Source: Blautia faecicola | Lineage (GTDB): Bacteria > Bacillota > Clostridia > Lachnospirales > Lachnospiraceae | Direction of reading: 5' to 3' | Assembly (NCBI RefSeq): GCF_004123145.1 | Contig: NZ_SDKC01000001.1 | Span: 1,383,501 to 1,447,500, forward strand | Length of the DNA stretch: 64,000 nt | Shown: positions 26,274 through 33,691 of the stretch, in pieces | How positions within the stretch are numbered: the first letter of the stretch is position 1 | Layout: each line of letters begins with the position of its first letter | Translations under genes and position numbers: made by a program | The notes under the pieces: generated by a model | The model's input: only the letters and a program-made list of their open reading frames with translations | Told to the model about the DNA's origin: nothing | The model's database searches: none

Positions 26274-26311
26274 AATCAAAATTGGTTCATTGGGTAGATT
26301 ATTGATATATA
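26274..26311 (-). repeat. R1 repeat, minus-strand copy
   Basis: Read on the minus strand it gives ATATCAATAAT, then a decayed stem, then AACCAATTTTGATT, matching both ends of the plus-strand R1 repeats at 32.7, 35.3, 36.3 and 47.0 kb. It lies upstream of the TraX-like gene. The rest of the 380-base gap before the next gene (26312-26470) is the leader of the IscU-like gene. It holds a small TTGAGA/TCTCAA hairpin near 26417-26437 and no confident riboswitch. Confidence 0.6.
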
Positions 26312-26470
26312 TGGCAAGAAAAGTGAAAAAAATAAAAAAAAATGTAAGTTCGGCTGGACTAACCCAAAGGTTTATGCGACAATAAACATGATAAGCGGGT
26401 GAAGTATGTTCACTTGCTTGAGATACATAAGTCTCAAAATAAGTATTTCAAGTTTGAAAGGAGTCTTAAC

Positions 26471-27163
26471 ATGATTTATTCACATGAAGTAGAAATGATG
26501 TGTCCGGTTACACAGGGCGTTAATCACGGCGCAGCACCAATCCCGGAAGAAGCAAAATGGGTACAGTCCAAGGAAATCAAAGATATTTCCGGTCTGACAC
26601 ATGGTGTGGGCTGGTGTGCTCCACAGCAGGGTGCCTGCAAACTGACACTGAACGTAAAAGATGGTATTATTCAGGAAGCTCTGGTAGAGACAATCGGATG
26701 CTCCGGTATGACTCATTCCGCAGCTATGGCTTCTGAAATCCTTCCTGGAAGAACTCTTCTGGAGGCTCTGAACACTGACCTGGTATGTGACGCTATCAAC
26801 ACAGCTATGAGAGAACTGTTCCTGCAGATCGTTTATGGACGTACACAGTCCGCTTTCTCTGAAGATGGTCTGCCGATCGGTGCTGGTCTGGAAGACCTGG
26901 GTAAAGGTCTGAGATCTCAGGTTGGTACTATGTACGGAACACTGAAAAAAGGTCCTCGTTATCTGGAAATGGCAGAAGGTTATGTTACCGGTATTGCACT
27001 GGATGAAGAAGGATGCATCATTGGTTACCAGTTCGTAAGCCTTGGCAAGATGACTGACTTCATCAAACAGGGTGATGATCCGACAACTGCTTGGGAAAAA
27101 GCAAAAGGACAGTACGGCCGTGTTGCAGATGCAGCTAAAATCATTGATCCGCGTAAAGAGTAA
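26471..27163 (+). CDS. IscU/NifU-like iron-sulfur scaffold protein of the GGGtGRT pair
   Basis: 230 residues. Residues about 50-95 resemble the NifU N-terminal/IscU fold: GACKLTLNVKDGIIQEA followed by VETIGCSGMTHSAAMASEIL, with cysteines at GWCAPQQGAC and GCSG. The rest (about 95-230) is specific to this family. An AAGGAG site precedes ATG 26471. Codon use is strongly biased to GGT, GCT, CTG and GTA, unlike neighbouring genes, which suggests very high expression. The partner GGGtGRT gene follows after 44 bases. The family is annotated as Fe-S scaffold in anaerobes, but to my knowledge its client is not established. Confidence 0.82.
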   Translation: MIYSHEVEMMCPVTQGVNHGAAPIPEEAKWVQSKEIKDISGLTHGVGWCAPQQGACKLTLNVKDGIIQEALVETIGCSGMTHSAAMASEILPGRTLLEALNTDLVCDAINTAMRELFLQIVYGRTQSAFSEDGLPIGAGLEDLGKGLRSQVGTMYGTLKKGPRYLEMAEGYVTGIALDEEGCIIGYQFVSLGKMTDFIKQGDDPTTAWEKAKGQYGRVADAAKIIDPRKE

Positions 27164-27207
27164 TCGGATTTTATGCATACCGTCAATATAATAGGAGGAT
27201 GAAATAA

Positions 27208-28218
27208 ATGGCTTTATTTGAATCATATGAAAGAAGAATTGATAAAATCAATGCTGTCCTGAACAGCTATGGAATCGCTTCTCTGGAAGAAGCAGAGAAA
27301 ATCACAAAAGATGCTGGTCTGGACGTATACAACCAGATTAAAGGCATCCAGCCAATCTGTTTTGAGAACGCTTGCTGGGCATACATCACAGGTGCGGCAA
27401 TCGCAATCAAAAAAGGATGCACAAAAGCTTCTGAAGCAGCAGCTGCAATCGGTGAAGGTCTGCAGGCTTTCTGTATTCCTGGTTCTGTAGCAGATCAGCG
27501 TAAAGTAGGTCTGGGACATGGTAACCTGGGTAAAATGCTTCTGGAAGAAGACACAGAGTGTTTCGCATTCCTGGCAGGTCACGAATCTTTCGCAGCAGCT
27601 GAAGGTGCTATCGGTATCGCTGAGAAAGCAAACAAAGTTCGTCAGAAACCTCTGCGTGTTATCCTGAACGGTCTTGGAAAAGACGCTGCTCAGATCATCG
27701 CTCGTATCAACGGATTTACATTTGTTGAGACTCAGTATGATTACTATACAGGAGAACTGAAAGAAGTATTCCGTAAAGCATACTCTGATGGTCCTCGTGC
27801 AAAAGTTAACTGCTACGGCGCTAACGACGTTCGTGAAGGTGTAGCTATCATGTGGAAAGAAGACGTTGATGTTTCTATCACAGGTAACTCTACTAACCCG
27901 ACTCGTTTCCAGCATCCGGTAGCAGGTACCTACAAAAAAGAACGTATCGAAGCTGGTAAGAAATACTTCTCCGTAGCTTCCGGTGGTGGTACAGGACGTA
28001 CTCTGCATCCGGATAACATGGCAGCAGGTCCTGCTTCCTATGGTATGACAGATACTCTGGGACGTATGCACTCTGATGCACAGTTTGCAGGTTCTTCTTC
28101 CGTACCGGCTCACGTAGAAATGATGGGTCTGATCGGTGCAGGTAACAACCCGATGGTTGGTATGACTGTAGCAGTTGCAGTTTCCATCGAGGAAGCTCAC
28201 AAAGCTGGTAAATTCTAA
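27208..28218 (+). CDS. GGGtGRT-family protein (PF14057 type)
   Basis: 336 residues with the name-giving motif SGGGTGRTLHPDNMAAGP near residue 252. Also visible are the Cys-containing GIQPICFENACWAY and the C-terminal AQFAGSSSVPAHVEMMGLIG. It has a cytoplasmic character with no signal or membrane segment. It shares strong high-expression codon bias with the IscU-like gene upstream and ends in a perfect terminator, so the two make a dedicated operon. The family is widespread in anaerobic Firmicutes and has no assigned biochemical function that I know of. A role in Fe-S or redox metabolism is inferred from the partner. Confidence 0.85.
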   Translation: MALFESYERRIDKINAVLNSYGIASLEEAEKITKDAGLDVYNQIKGIQPICFENACWAYITGAAIAIKKGCTKASEAAAAIGEGLQAFCIPGSVADQRKVGLGHGNLGKMLLEEDTECFAFLAGHESFAAAEGAIGIAEKANKVRQKPLRVILNGLGKDAAQIIARINGFTFVETQYDYYTGELKEVFRKAYSDGPRAKVNCYGANDVREGVAIMWKEDVDVSITGNSTNPTRFQHPVAGTYKKERIEAGKKYFSVASGGGTGRTLHPDNMAAGPASYGMTDTLGRMHSDAQFAGSSSVPAHVEMMGLIGAGNNPMVGMTVAVAVSIEEAHKAGKF

Positions 28219-28254
28219 GAAATACTTAACGAAAGTTAATATATGTCCAAACGT

Positions 28255-28289
28255 AAAAAAGCCACAGGCGATTTGCCTGTGGCTTTTTC
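28255..28289. terminator. Perfect bidirectional terminator
   Basis: GCCACAGGC (28261-28269) and GCCTGTGGC (28275-28283) flanked by A6 and T5. It serves the GGGtGRT operon and the convergent AraC gene. Confidence 0.92.
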
Positions 28290-28294
28290 TAAGG

Positions 28295-29206
28295 TTAGGA
28301 TGTGATTCCATTTACGTTATCTGAATCTTGAGGATGCATGCGGTATTCTTCCGGCGAACAGTCAAAATATTTCCGGAAAATCTTCGCAAAATAGCTTGGA
28401 TTTTCAAATCCTGCCCGTAATCCGATTTCCAGAATCGATAAAGAAGTATGTTTCAGCAGATCAGCAGCCTGAAGTGTGCGATAATAATTGATGTAGGCCA
28501 CAGGAGTCATCTGAAACTGCTTTTTGAAAAACCGGCAAAAATATTGTGGATTCATGTTAAGAGAAGCCGCCAGGTCTTCCAGATAGATTTTCTGGTCATA
28601 ATGCTTATGGATATACCGAAGAATCTGCTTGTATTGTGCTTCCCGGTTTTTGCCCTGAGAATCTTGTACAGTAGTCTGCACCAGAAGATTTTCCGAAACA
28701 AGAATTCCCAGAATCCGGTACAGATTGCTTTTTAAAAACAAAGTCCATCCCATGGGCCGGGTATCATAATCATGAAGAATCTCCAGAAATACTTTGCGAA
28801 TAGATGATGCGCAGGGATGATTTCCGGATACATAGGAAGGAAGCCGAAGTTGATGGGACAGTAGCGGCTTCAGAAAAGACATCTGACTCTGATCTGGATA
28901 GGAAAAAGAGAGCATGTCGGGAAGAAATACCAGTGCGTGATGAATAGATGCGGTATTCCCGATACTTTGTAGCTGATGCAGTTCGTAACTGTTGATCATT
29001 ACAAAATCCCGTTCTTTGAGTACCTTATGCTGAGTTCCCAGTGTCAGTTCCAACTGTCCCTGTTCCACCCAGATGATCTCAATTTCTTTGTGCCAGTGAA
29101 AAGGAACCTGCAGGCCTCCATGAATGTAATTCTGATGATAAATATGGAAAGGTTCCAGTTCCGTTCCATGGATGGTATAATCTCTGATTCCAATTGGTTC
29201 TTTCAT
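28295..29206 (-). CDS. AraC-family transcriptional regulator
   Basis: 303 residues: an N-terminal cupin-like sugar-sensing domain (about 20-160; FHWHKEIEIIWVEQGQLEL) and a C-terminal pair of AraC helix-turn-helix motifs (IYLEDLAASLNMNPQYFCRFFKKQF; SILEIGLRAGFENPSYFAKIF). It is divergent from the GH13 glucosidase gene, which it probably controls. Two GTATAG direct repeats 24 bases apart (29269-29274, 29293-29298) in the shared intergenic space are candidate half-sites. GGAGATC precedes the ATG at 29206. Confidence 0.88.
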   Translation of the reverse strand: MKEPIGIRDYTIHGTELEPFHIYHQNYIHGGLQVPFHWHKEIEIIWVEQGQLELTLGTQHKVLKERDFVMINSYELHQLQSIGNTASIHHALVFLPDMLSFSYPDQSQMSFLKPLLSHQLRLPSYVSGNHPCASSIRKVFLEILHDYDTRPMGWTLFLKSNLYRILGILVSENLLVQTTVQDSQGKNREAQYKQILRYIHKHYDQKIYLEDLAASLNMNPQYFCRFFKKQFQMTPVAYINYYRTLQAADLLKHTSLSILEIGLRAGFENPSYFAKIFRKYFDCSPEEYRMHPQDSDNVNGITS

Positions 29207-29268
29207 ATATGATCTCCATTAAAAAAAGTCAAAATAATTGTATAAATTCCTAAAATAAAGGTAGAAAA

Positions 29269-29298
29269 GTATAGTTTGATATCATTATAATGGTATAG
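29269..29298. promoter_or_regulatory. Candidate AraC-type operator half-sites
   Basis: GTATAG is repeated in direct orientation at 29269-29274 and 29293-29298, about two helical turns apart, between the divergent araC-like and glucosidase genes. This spacing suits an AraC-family dimer, but no binding data exist. Confidence 0.35.
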
Positions 29299-29430
29299 AC
29301 GGTAAAAGAAAAGTATTTTCAGCCAAAATATTGTAAAGACAGGATTCCTGGAACGATAACGATGGAATCAGTAAACCAGGCGTCATAGAACAAATGACTA
29401 TGATAATACGAATAATAGGAGAAAAGTAAA

Positions 29431-31059
29431 ATGGATAAAAAATGGTGGCATCATCTGACCGCATATCAGATCTATACAAGAAGTTTTTGTGACAGCAATG
29501 GAGATGGTATCGGCGATTTTCAGGGAATTATCAGCAAACTGGACTATCTGCAGGAACTGGGTGTGGGAGCAATCTGGATCTCCCCGTTTAACGATTCGCC
29601 GAATTATGATAATGGCTATGATATCAGTGATTATTATGCTATTCTGAAGGATTTTGGCACGACGGAGGATCTGGAAGAGCTGGTAAAGGAATGTGAGAAG
29701 AGAGATATCATCGTTATGATGGATCTGGTTTTAAATCACAGCTCCAATGAACATCCGTGGTTTCTGGAAGCGGCGAAAGACCGGGACGGAAAGTACCATG
29801 ACTATTATATCTGGGAAGAAGGTACCGAGGATCAGCCGCCACAGGGGGAAGGGGCATTCTTTGGTGGAAATGTATGGGAATGGACACCGCAGATTCAGGA
29901 ATATTATTACCATACCTTCAGCATACAGCAGCCGGATCTGAACTGGAAAAATGAAGATATGAGAAAAGATCTGTATGCCATGATCCGATACTGGATGGAA
30001 AAAGGTATCCGGGGATTTCGTCTGGATGCGATTGATAACATCGTAAAGAACGGTCATGGCGGAAATGATCAGCAGTCGGAGAAAATCCATACCTACCTGC
30101 AGGAAATGAACAAATATTCGTTCGGACTGCAGGACAATCTTCTGACAGTTGGGGAGACCGGAGGAACAACGCTGGAGATGGCGAAAGTGTATTCAGACCC
30201 TGAGAGAAAGGAGCTGGACATGGTATTCCAGTTTGAACTGATGGGAATTGACGGGGTCCGGAGTGGTAACTGGGATCCAAAGTCCTATACGTTGCATGAT
30301 CTGAAAAAACTGATGGAAAAATGGCAGGTTGGATTGGAACAAAAAGGATGGAACAGTCTGTTTCTGGGCAACCATGATTATCCGCGGGTGCTTTCCCGTT
30401 TTGGAAATGATACACCGGAGTATCGGATCGTATCAGGAAAAATGCTGGCAACTATGATCTTCGGCATGAAAGGAACACCATATATTTACCAGGGAGATGA
30501 GATTGGCATGACCAATGTGATCTATACAGAAAGCTCCCGGTATCAGGATATCGAGTCTGTGAACTTCAGAAAAGAAAAACAGGAACTGGGCTGGAGCGAG
30601 GAGAAAATCCTGAGCTATCTTCTGCGAAACAGCCGGGACAATGCCAGAACACCGATGCAGTGGAATACACAGGCTCACGCAGGATTTACTACAGGAACCC
30701 CATGGATGGAAGCCAATGAAAATTATAAAGAGATCAATGTGGAAGACAGCAGAAAGGATCCGGCTTCCCTGTTTTATTACTACAAGAAACTGATTGCTCT
30801 GCGAAAAGAGCATGATGTGCTGATCTATGGAAACTTCCGTCTTTTGGAAGAAGAACATCCACAGGTTTTTGCTTATGAACGGAGTCTGGATGGAAGAAAA
30901 GTTGTAGTGGTATGTAATTTTGGAGAAACACCGGCACAGATGAATGCGACGCAGGATCTGACCGATGGAAAAGTTCTCATTCATAACTATGAAGGAGAAT
31001 CGGTTGGGAAAGAAATATGGACATTGAAACCATATGAAGCGTGGATGATCGAAATATAA
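29431..31059 (+). CDS. GH13 alpha-glucosidase (GH13_31-like)
   Basis: 542-residue cytoplasmic glycoside hydrolase; no signal peptide. The catalytic triad is visible: nucleophile Asp199 in GFRLDAIDN, acid/base Glu242 in VGETGG and Asp316 in NHDYPR. The QPDLNW stretch is the region V signature of oligo-1,6-glucosidase relatives. The residue after the nucleophile is Ala200; in this subfamily Val there goes with alpha-1,6 specificity and Ala/Thr with alpha-1,4, so maltose-type substrates are tentatively favoured. AGGAGAA precedes ATG 29431. Divergent AraC regulator; terminator downstream. Confidence 0.88.
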   Translation: MDKKWWHHLTAYQIYTRSFCDSNGDGIGDFQGIISKLDYLQELGVGAIWISPFNDSPNYDNGYDISDYYAILKDFGTTEDLEELVKECEKRDIIVMMDLVLNHSSNEHPWFLEAAKDRDGKYHDYYIWEEGTEDQPPQGEGAFFGGNVWEWTPQIQEYYYHTFSIQQPDLNWKNEDMRKDLYAMIRYWMEKGIRGFRLDAIDNIVKNGHGGNDQQSEKIHTYLQEMNKYSFGLQDNLLTVGETGGTTLEMAKVYSDPERKELDMVFQFELMGIDGVRSGNWDPKSYTLHDLKKLMEKWQVGLEQKGWNSLFLGNHDYPRVLSRFGNDTPEYRIVSGKMLATMIFGMKGTPYIYQGDEIGMTNVIYTESSRYQDIESVNFRKEKQELGWSEEKILSYLLRNSRDNARTPMQWNTQAHAGFTTGTPWMEANENYKEINVEDSRKDPASLFYYYKKLIALRKEHDVLIYGNFRLLEEEHPQVFAYERSLDGRKVVVVCNFGETPAQMNATQDLTDGKVLIHNYEGESVGKEIWTLKPYEAWMIEI

Positions 31060-31068
31060 TCTCAGAGG

Positions 31069-31113
31069 CAGGTATCTATTTTGTTGAAAACAGAACAGAT
31101 ACCTGTTTTTTTC
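31069..31113 (+). terminator. Terminator after the glucosidase
   Basis: CAGGTATCT (31069-31077) and AGATACCTG (31097-31105) followed by T7. Confidence 0.85.
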
Positions 31114-31114
31114 G

Positions 31115-31145
31115 TTGACTCTACAATTATTGTAGGGTTTATAAT
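31115..31145 (+). promoter_or_regulatory. MerR-type promoter with 19-bp spacer and central dyad
   Basis: TTGACT (31115-31120) and TATAAT (31140-31145) are 19 bases apart, too far for good constitutive use. A perfect dyad CTACAAT-T-ATTGTAG (31121-31135) fills the spacer, with outer AC/GT also matching. This is the established layout for MerR-family activators that untwist the promoter. The target is the MATE exporter; no merR gene is adjacent. Confidence 0.75.
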
Positions 31146-31177
31146 GCAACGCAGGTAATAAAAAGTGGTTATATCAT

Positions 31178-31191
31178 AGAAAACGCTTACC
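31178..31191 (+). promoter_or_regulatory. Candidate cre (CcpA) site
   Basis: AGAAAACGCTTACC matches the catabolite-responsive consensus TGWAARCGYTWNCW at 12 of 14 positions. It lies downstream of the MATE promoter, where it could act as a roadblock. Confidence 0.4.
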
Positions 31192-31221
31192 AAATAGAAA
31201 GAAGCAAAGGAGTAAAGAACT

Positions 31222-32574
31222 ATGGAAAAGAATCTTACATCTGGAAATGTCTGGAAGAATATCCTGTATTTTTCTCTGCCCTACCTGTTATCGTATTTTT
31301 TACAGACGTTATATGGAATGGCGGATCTGTTTATCGTAGGACAGTTTGACGGAGTGGCAAGCACAACAGCAGTATCGATCGGCAGTCAGGTGATGCATAT
31401 GCTGACGGTTATGATCGTGGGGCTGGCTATGGGAACGACAGTAACGATCGGTCGTGCGGTGGGAGCCGGCGATTCCAAAAAAGTATCAAAGACTGTTGGA
31501 AATACAACGGTTTTGTTCCTGGGAGTTTCCATTCTCCTGGCAGGTCTGCTGCTGTTTCTGGTCCGGCCGATCGTCAGTGTGATGTCAACACCCACAGAAG
31601 CGGTAGATGGAACGATCCGCTATCTGACGATCTGTTTTATCGGAATTCCTTTTATCACTGCATATAATGTGATCGCATCGATCTTTCGCGGAATGGGAGA
31701 TTCGAAAAGCCCCATGTATTTTATAGCGATTGCCTGTGTGATCAACATCGGACTGGATTATCTGTTTATGGGAGCCATGCATATGGGACCGGCCGGTGCG
31801 GCTTTGGGAACGACTCTTTCCCAGACCATCAGTGTTATCATCTCTTTGTGGGTAATCTTGAAGAAGCAGACAGGCATTACGATGAAAAAAGCAGATTTTT
31901 CACCGGAGAAACAGACGATGGGTCAGGTGCTGAAGATTGGTATTCCTATTGCGGCACAGGATGGTTTTATCCAGATTGCATTTATCATAATCACGATCAT
32001 TGCCAACCGGAGAGGACTAAGTGCAGCGGCGGCTGTAGGAATCGTGGAAAAAATAATCAGTTTCCTTTTTCTGGTACCATCTTCTATGTTGTCTACGGTC
32101 TCAGCGCTTGGAGCACAGAATATGGGAGCGGGAAAATACGACCGGGCAGATCAGATCCTTCGCTGTGCCATGGGAATCGCAGTGGGATTTGGAGTATGTG
32201 TGGCAGTTTTGATTCAGTTTATTGCGGAACCTGTAGTGGGACTGTTCACAACAGATACGATGGTCGTTATTCTGGGTGCACAGTATATTCGTGGCTATAT
32301 CTGGGATTGCATCTTTGCCGGTGTGCATTTTAGCTTCAGTGGATATTTTTGCGCTTACGGAAGGTCGGAAATTTCATTTATTCATAATCTGATTGCCATT
32401 CTGTGTGTCCGTATTCCGGGGGTATATCTTACTTCGAAGTTTTTCCCGGATACGCTGTTTCCTATGGGACTGGCAACAGCGACGGGATCTTTGCTTTCCG
32501 TGATCATCTGCGTGATTTTCTTCGGATGGCTGAAGAGACGGGAACGAAGCAGAAAGAAAATTACTTCTGTTTGA
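31222..32574 (+). CDS. MATE-family efflux transporter
   Basis: 450 residues with 12 predicted membrane helices in two repeated halves, as in the MATE/NorM multidrug and toxic-compound extrusion family. The N-terminal part (ILYFSLPYLLSYFLQTLYG, IVGQFDG) and second-half repeat (GIPIAAQDGFIQIAF) match clostridial members. It probably exports cationic drugs or metabolites using a Na+ or H+ gradient. It has its own MerR-type promoter, separated from the glucosidase by a terminator. The stop codon overlaps the -35 of the next (TPP) promoter. Confidence 0.88.
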   Translation: MEKNLTSGNVWKNILYFSLPYLLSYFLQTLYGMADLFIVGQFDGVASTTAVSIGSQVMHMLTVMIVGLAMGTTVTIGRAVGAGDSKKVSKTVGNTTVLFLGVSILLAGLLLFLVRPIVSVMSTPTEAVDGTIRYLTICFIGIPFITAYNVIASIFRGMGDSKSPMYFIAIACVINIGLDYLFMGAMHMGPAGAALGTTLSQTISVIISLWVILKKQTGITMKKADFSPEKQTMGQVLKIGIPIAAQDGFIQIAFIIITIIANRRGLSAAAAVGIVEKIISFLFLVPSSMLSTVSALGAQNMGAGKYDRADQILRCAMGIAVGFGVCVAVLIQFIAEPVVGLFTTDTMVVILGAQYIRGYIWDCIFAGVHFSFSGYFCAYGRSEISFIHNLIAILCVRIPGVYLTSKFFPDTLFPMGLATATGSLLSVIICVIFFGWLKRRERSRKKITSV

Positions 32575-32599
32575 CAACTCTATACATAAGTGCTATCAT
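32571..32599 (+). promoter_or_regulatory. Sigma-A promoter of the TPP riboswitch transcript
   Basis: TTGACA (32571-32576) and TATCAT (32594-32599) with an optimal 17-base spacer, about 14 bases before the aptamer. Confidence 0.8.
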
Positions 32600-32612
32600 G
32601 TACAAGAATAAA

Positions 32613-32694
32613 GAAACGGGAGCTTGTGTGACAGGCTGAGAGGAAGATAAATCTTCGACCGCACCTGATTTGGGTAATGCCAACGGAGGGATGA
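32613..32694 (+). ncRNA. TPP riboswitch aptamer
   Basis: The THI-box elements are in order: CGGGAGC, GGCTGAGAGG (P2/J2-3, near 32634-32643), a P3 hairpin GAAGAT/ATCTTC, GACCGCACCTGATTTGGGTA (start 32657) and ATGCCAACGGAGGGATGA. It is followed by an intrinsic terminator, so TPP binding should stop transcription before the thiamine salvage genes. Confidence 0.93.
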
Positions 32695-32709
32695 GAAAGA
32701 GAAAGTTAG

Positions 32710-32742
32710 AATCTGTCCGCAGGTATGCGGGCAGATTTTTTT
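32710..32742 (+). terminator. Riboswitch terminator
   Basis: A 12-bp stem, 32710-32721 with 32726-32737 (AATCTGTCCGCA / TGCGGGCAGATT, one G-U), then T7. Confidence 0.9.
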
Positions 32743-32749
32743 GCATGGC

Positions 32750-32843
32750 ATATCAATAATTGGTCCGGTGGACCAATTTCGATTACGCGAGCAACGAGCC
32801 AAAGTCTGTGCTTGTACGAGATCTTGGCGACTGCTGTGATAAC
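32750..32843 (+). repeat. Composite R1+R2 intergenic repeat, copy 1
   Basis: R1 (32750-32784) is ATATCAATAAT, a perfect stem TTGGTCC-ggt-GGACCAA, then TTCGATT. R2 (32785-32843, 59 bases) starts ACGCGAGCAACGAGCC, has the hairpin GCCAAAGTC...TTGGC, and ends GATAAC. R2 abuts R1 directly, as at 35.35 kb. The repeat starts eight bases after the T-tract of the TPP terminator. Confidence 0.75.
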
Positions 32844-32913
32844 AAGACTTTTGTTTCTTTAAAAGAAGATATCTGTGATGCAGGCAGCTTATGAACGTAT
32901 GATTTTACGGATT

Positions 32914-32942
32914 TTGCAAAGAAAGAATCTGTAAGATAAAAT
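32914..32942 (+). promoter_or_regulatory. Second sigma-A promoter, in front of thiW
   Basis: TTGCAA (32914-32919) and TAAAAT (32937-32942) with a 17-base spacer. A transcript would start near 32950, so the leader RNA described next can be made independently of the TPP riboswitch. Confidence 0.65.
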
Positions 32943-32951
32943 TTTATAAGA

Positions 32952-33080
32952 AGTGCAGGTGAATCTGAGGGGGAGCGCCCTGAGATCCGGCATGCAGAAA
33001 AAAGCGATGGGAATCCGTGTTTCGGAGTGAGAGGAAGTAAGGGAACTTCGACCGAAAAAACAGGGAAACTGCGCTTTTTT
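32952..33080 (+). ncRNA. Candidate HMP-PP (thiS-motif-like) riboswitch embedded in a terminator
   Basis: A 9-bp stem AAAAAAGCG (32998-33006) / CGCTTTTTT (33072-33080) has terminator form and encloses about 65 bases. Inside are TCCG/CGGA, then GTGAGAGGAAGT..ACTTCGACCG (33027-33054), almost identical to the J2-3/P3 part of the TPP aptamer upstream (32636-32661). The P4/P5 half of a TPP riboswitch is missing. A further 5' hairpin (ATCTGAGGG/CCCTGAGAT, near 32962-32984) precedes it. Known HMP-PP riboswitches have a small aptamer embedded in a terminator and control thiazole-branch genes, exactly as here (thiW, thiM, thiE). I matched it from architecture and context, not from a covariance model. 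Confidence 0.55.
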
Positions 33081-33133
33081 ATGCCCACAGACAAAAAGTA
33101 AAGTTTTCCCGGAAATCAGAGAGGAAAACAAAG

Positions 33134-33691
33134 ATGGAAAAACAAAGACTGAACACATTTCGAATGGTAATGCTGGCTATGATGGTTGCAATCGGGGTGG
33201 TAATATCTCCGATTCTGCGTATCGAAGGGATGTGCCCGACAGCGCATCTGATCAATATTGTCTGCTCGGTACTGATGGGACCATGGTATTCTCTGCTTTG
33301 TGCAACGATGATCGGAGTGATCCGTATGCTGTTTATGGGAATTCCGCCACTTGCCCTGACAGGAGCTGTATTTGGTGCATTTCTTTCTGGCGTTTTTTAC
33401 CGGGTATCCGGCGGTAAGATCATCTGCGCGGTGCTTGGAGAAATTTTCGGAACCGGTATTATCGGATCTATCGTATCGTATCCGGTGATGGCATTTATCA
33501 TGGGAAGAGATGGCCTGAATGCATTTTTCTATACCCCGATGTTTGTATCTGCAACGATCATGGGCGGGGCAGCAGCCTATGTATTTTTAAAAGCGCTGAG
33601 CCGTGCAGGTCTGCTGGCAAAATTTCAGAGAAGTCTTGGAGCGAAAGTTTATGATAAAACAGTTAGAAAATCAGCTGAGGAACGTGCGTAA
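33134..33691 (+). CDS. thiW: Thiamine-precursor ECF transporter S component ThiW
   Basis: 185-residue membrane protein with about five to six helices, matching the ThiW family of S components proposed to import the thiazole precursor (hydroxyethylthiazole) through an ECF energising module. The conserved N-terminal stretch (ISPILRIEGMCPTAHLIN) and MGPWYSLLCATMIG are characteristic. GAGAGG precedes ATG 33134. It is first in an operon with thiM and thiE, behind two thiamine-related RNA elements. The ECF A/A'/T genes are not in the window. Confidence 0.9.
   Translation: MEKQRLNTFRMVMLAMMVAIGVVISPILRIEGMCPTAHLINIVCSVLMGPWYSLLCATMIGVIRMLFMGIPPLALTGAVFGAFLSGVFYRVSGGKIICAVLGEIFGTGIIGSIVSYPVMAFIMGRDGLNAFFYTPMFVSATIMGGAAAYVFLKALSRAGLLAKFQRSLGAKVYDKTVRKSAEERA

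Noticed and set aside
26480-27226. A 248-codon minus-strand frame over the IscU-like gene
   Set aside because: Same cause as above; antisense shadow of a highly biased gene.
27223-28311. A 362-codon open frame on the minus strand over the GGGtGRT gene
   Set aside because: It is exactly antisense to a recognised gene whose strong codon bias removes stops from the opposite strand; it is Cys/Ser/Phe-rich, lacks a ribosome site and resembles no family.
29350-29375. A cre-like sequence upstream of the glucosidase
   Set aside because: GGAACGATAACG looks similar at first sight but does not align with the cre core (CG misplaced), unlike the better candidate at 31178-31191.
32941-33090. Cobalamin, FMN, SAM, lysine, glycine or T-box leader before thiW
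   Set aside because: None of their conserved boxes is present; only the TPP-like GAGAGG..CTTCGACC core and terminator-embedded layout remain.
33134-33691. Reading thiW as a folate or riboflavin S component
   Set aside because: The conserved N-terminal segment and the operon with thiM and thiE behind thiamine riboswitches fit ThiW better.
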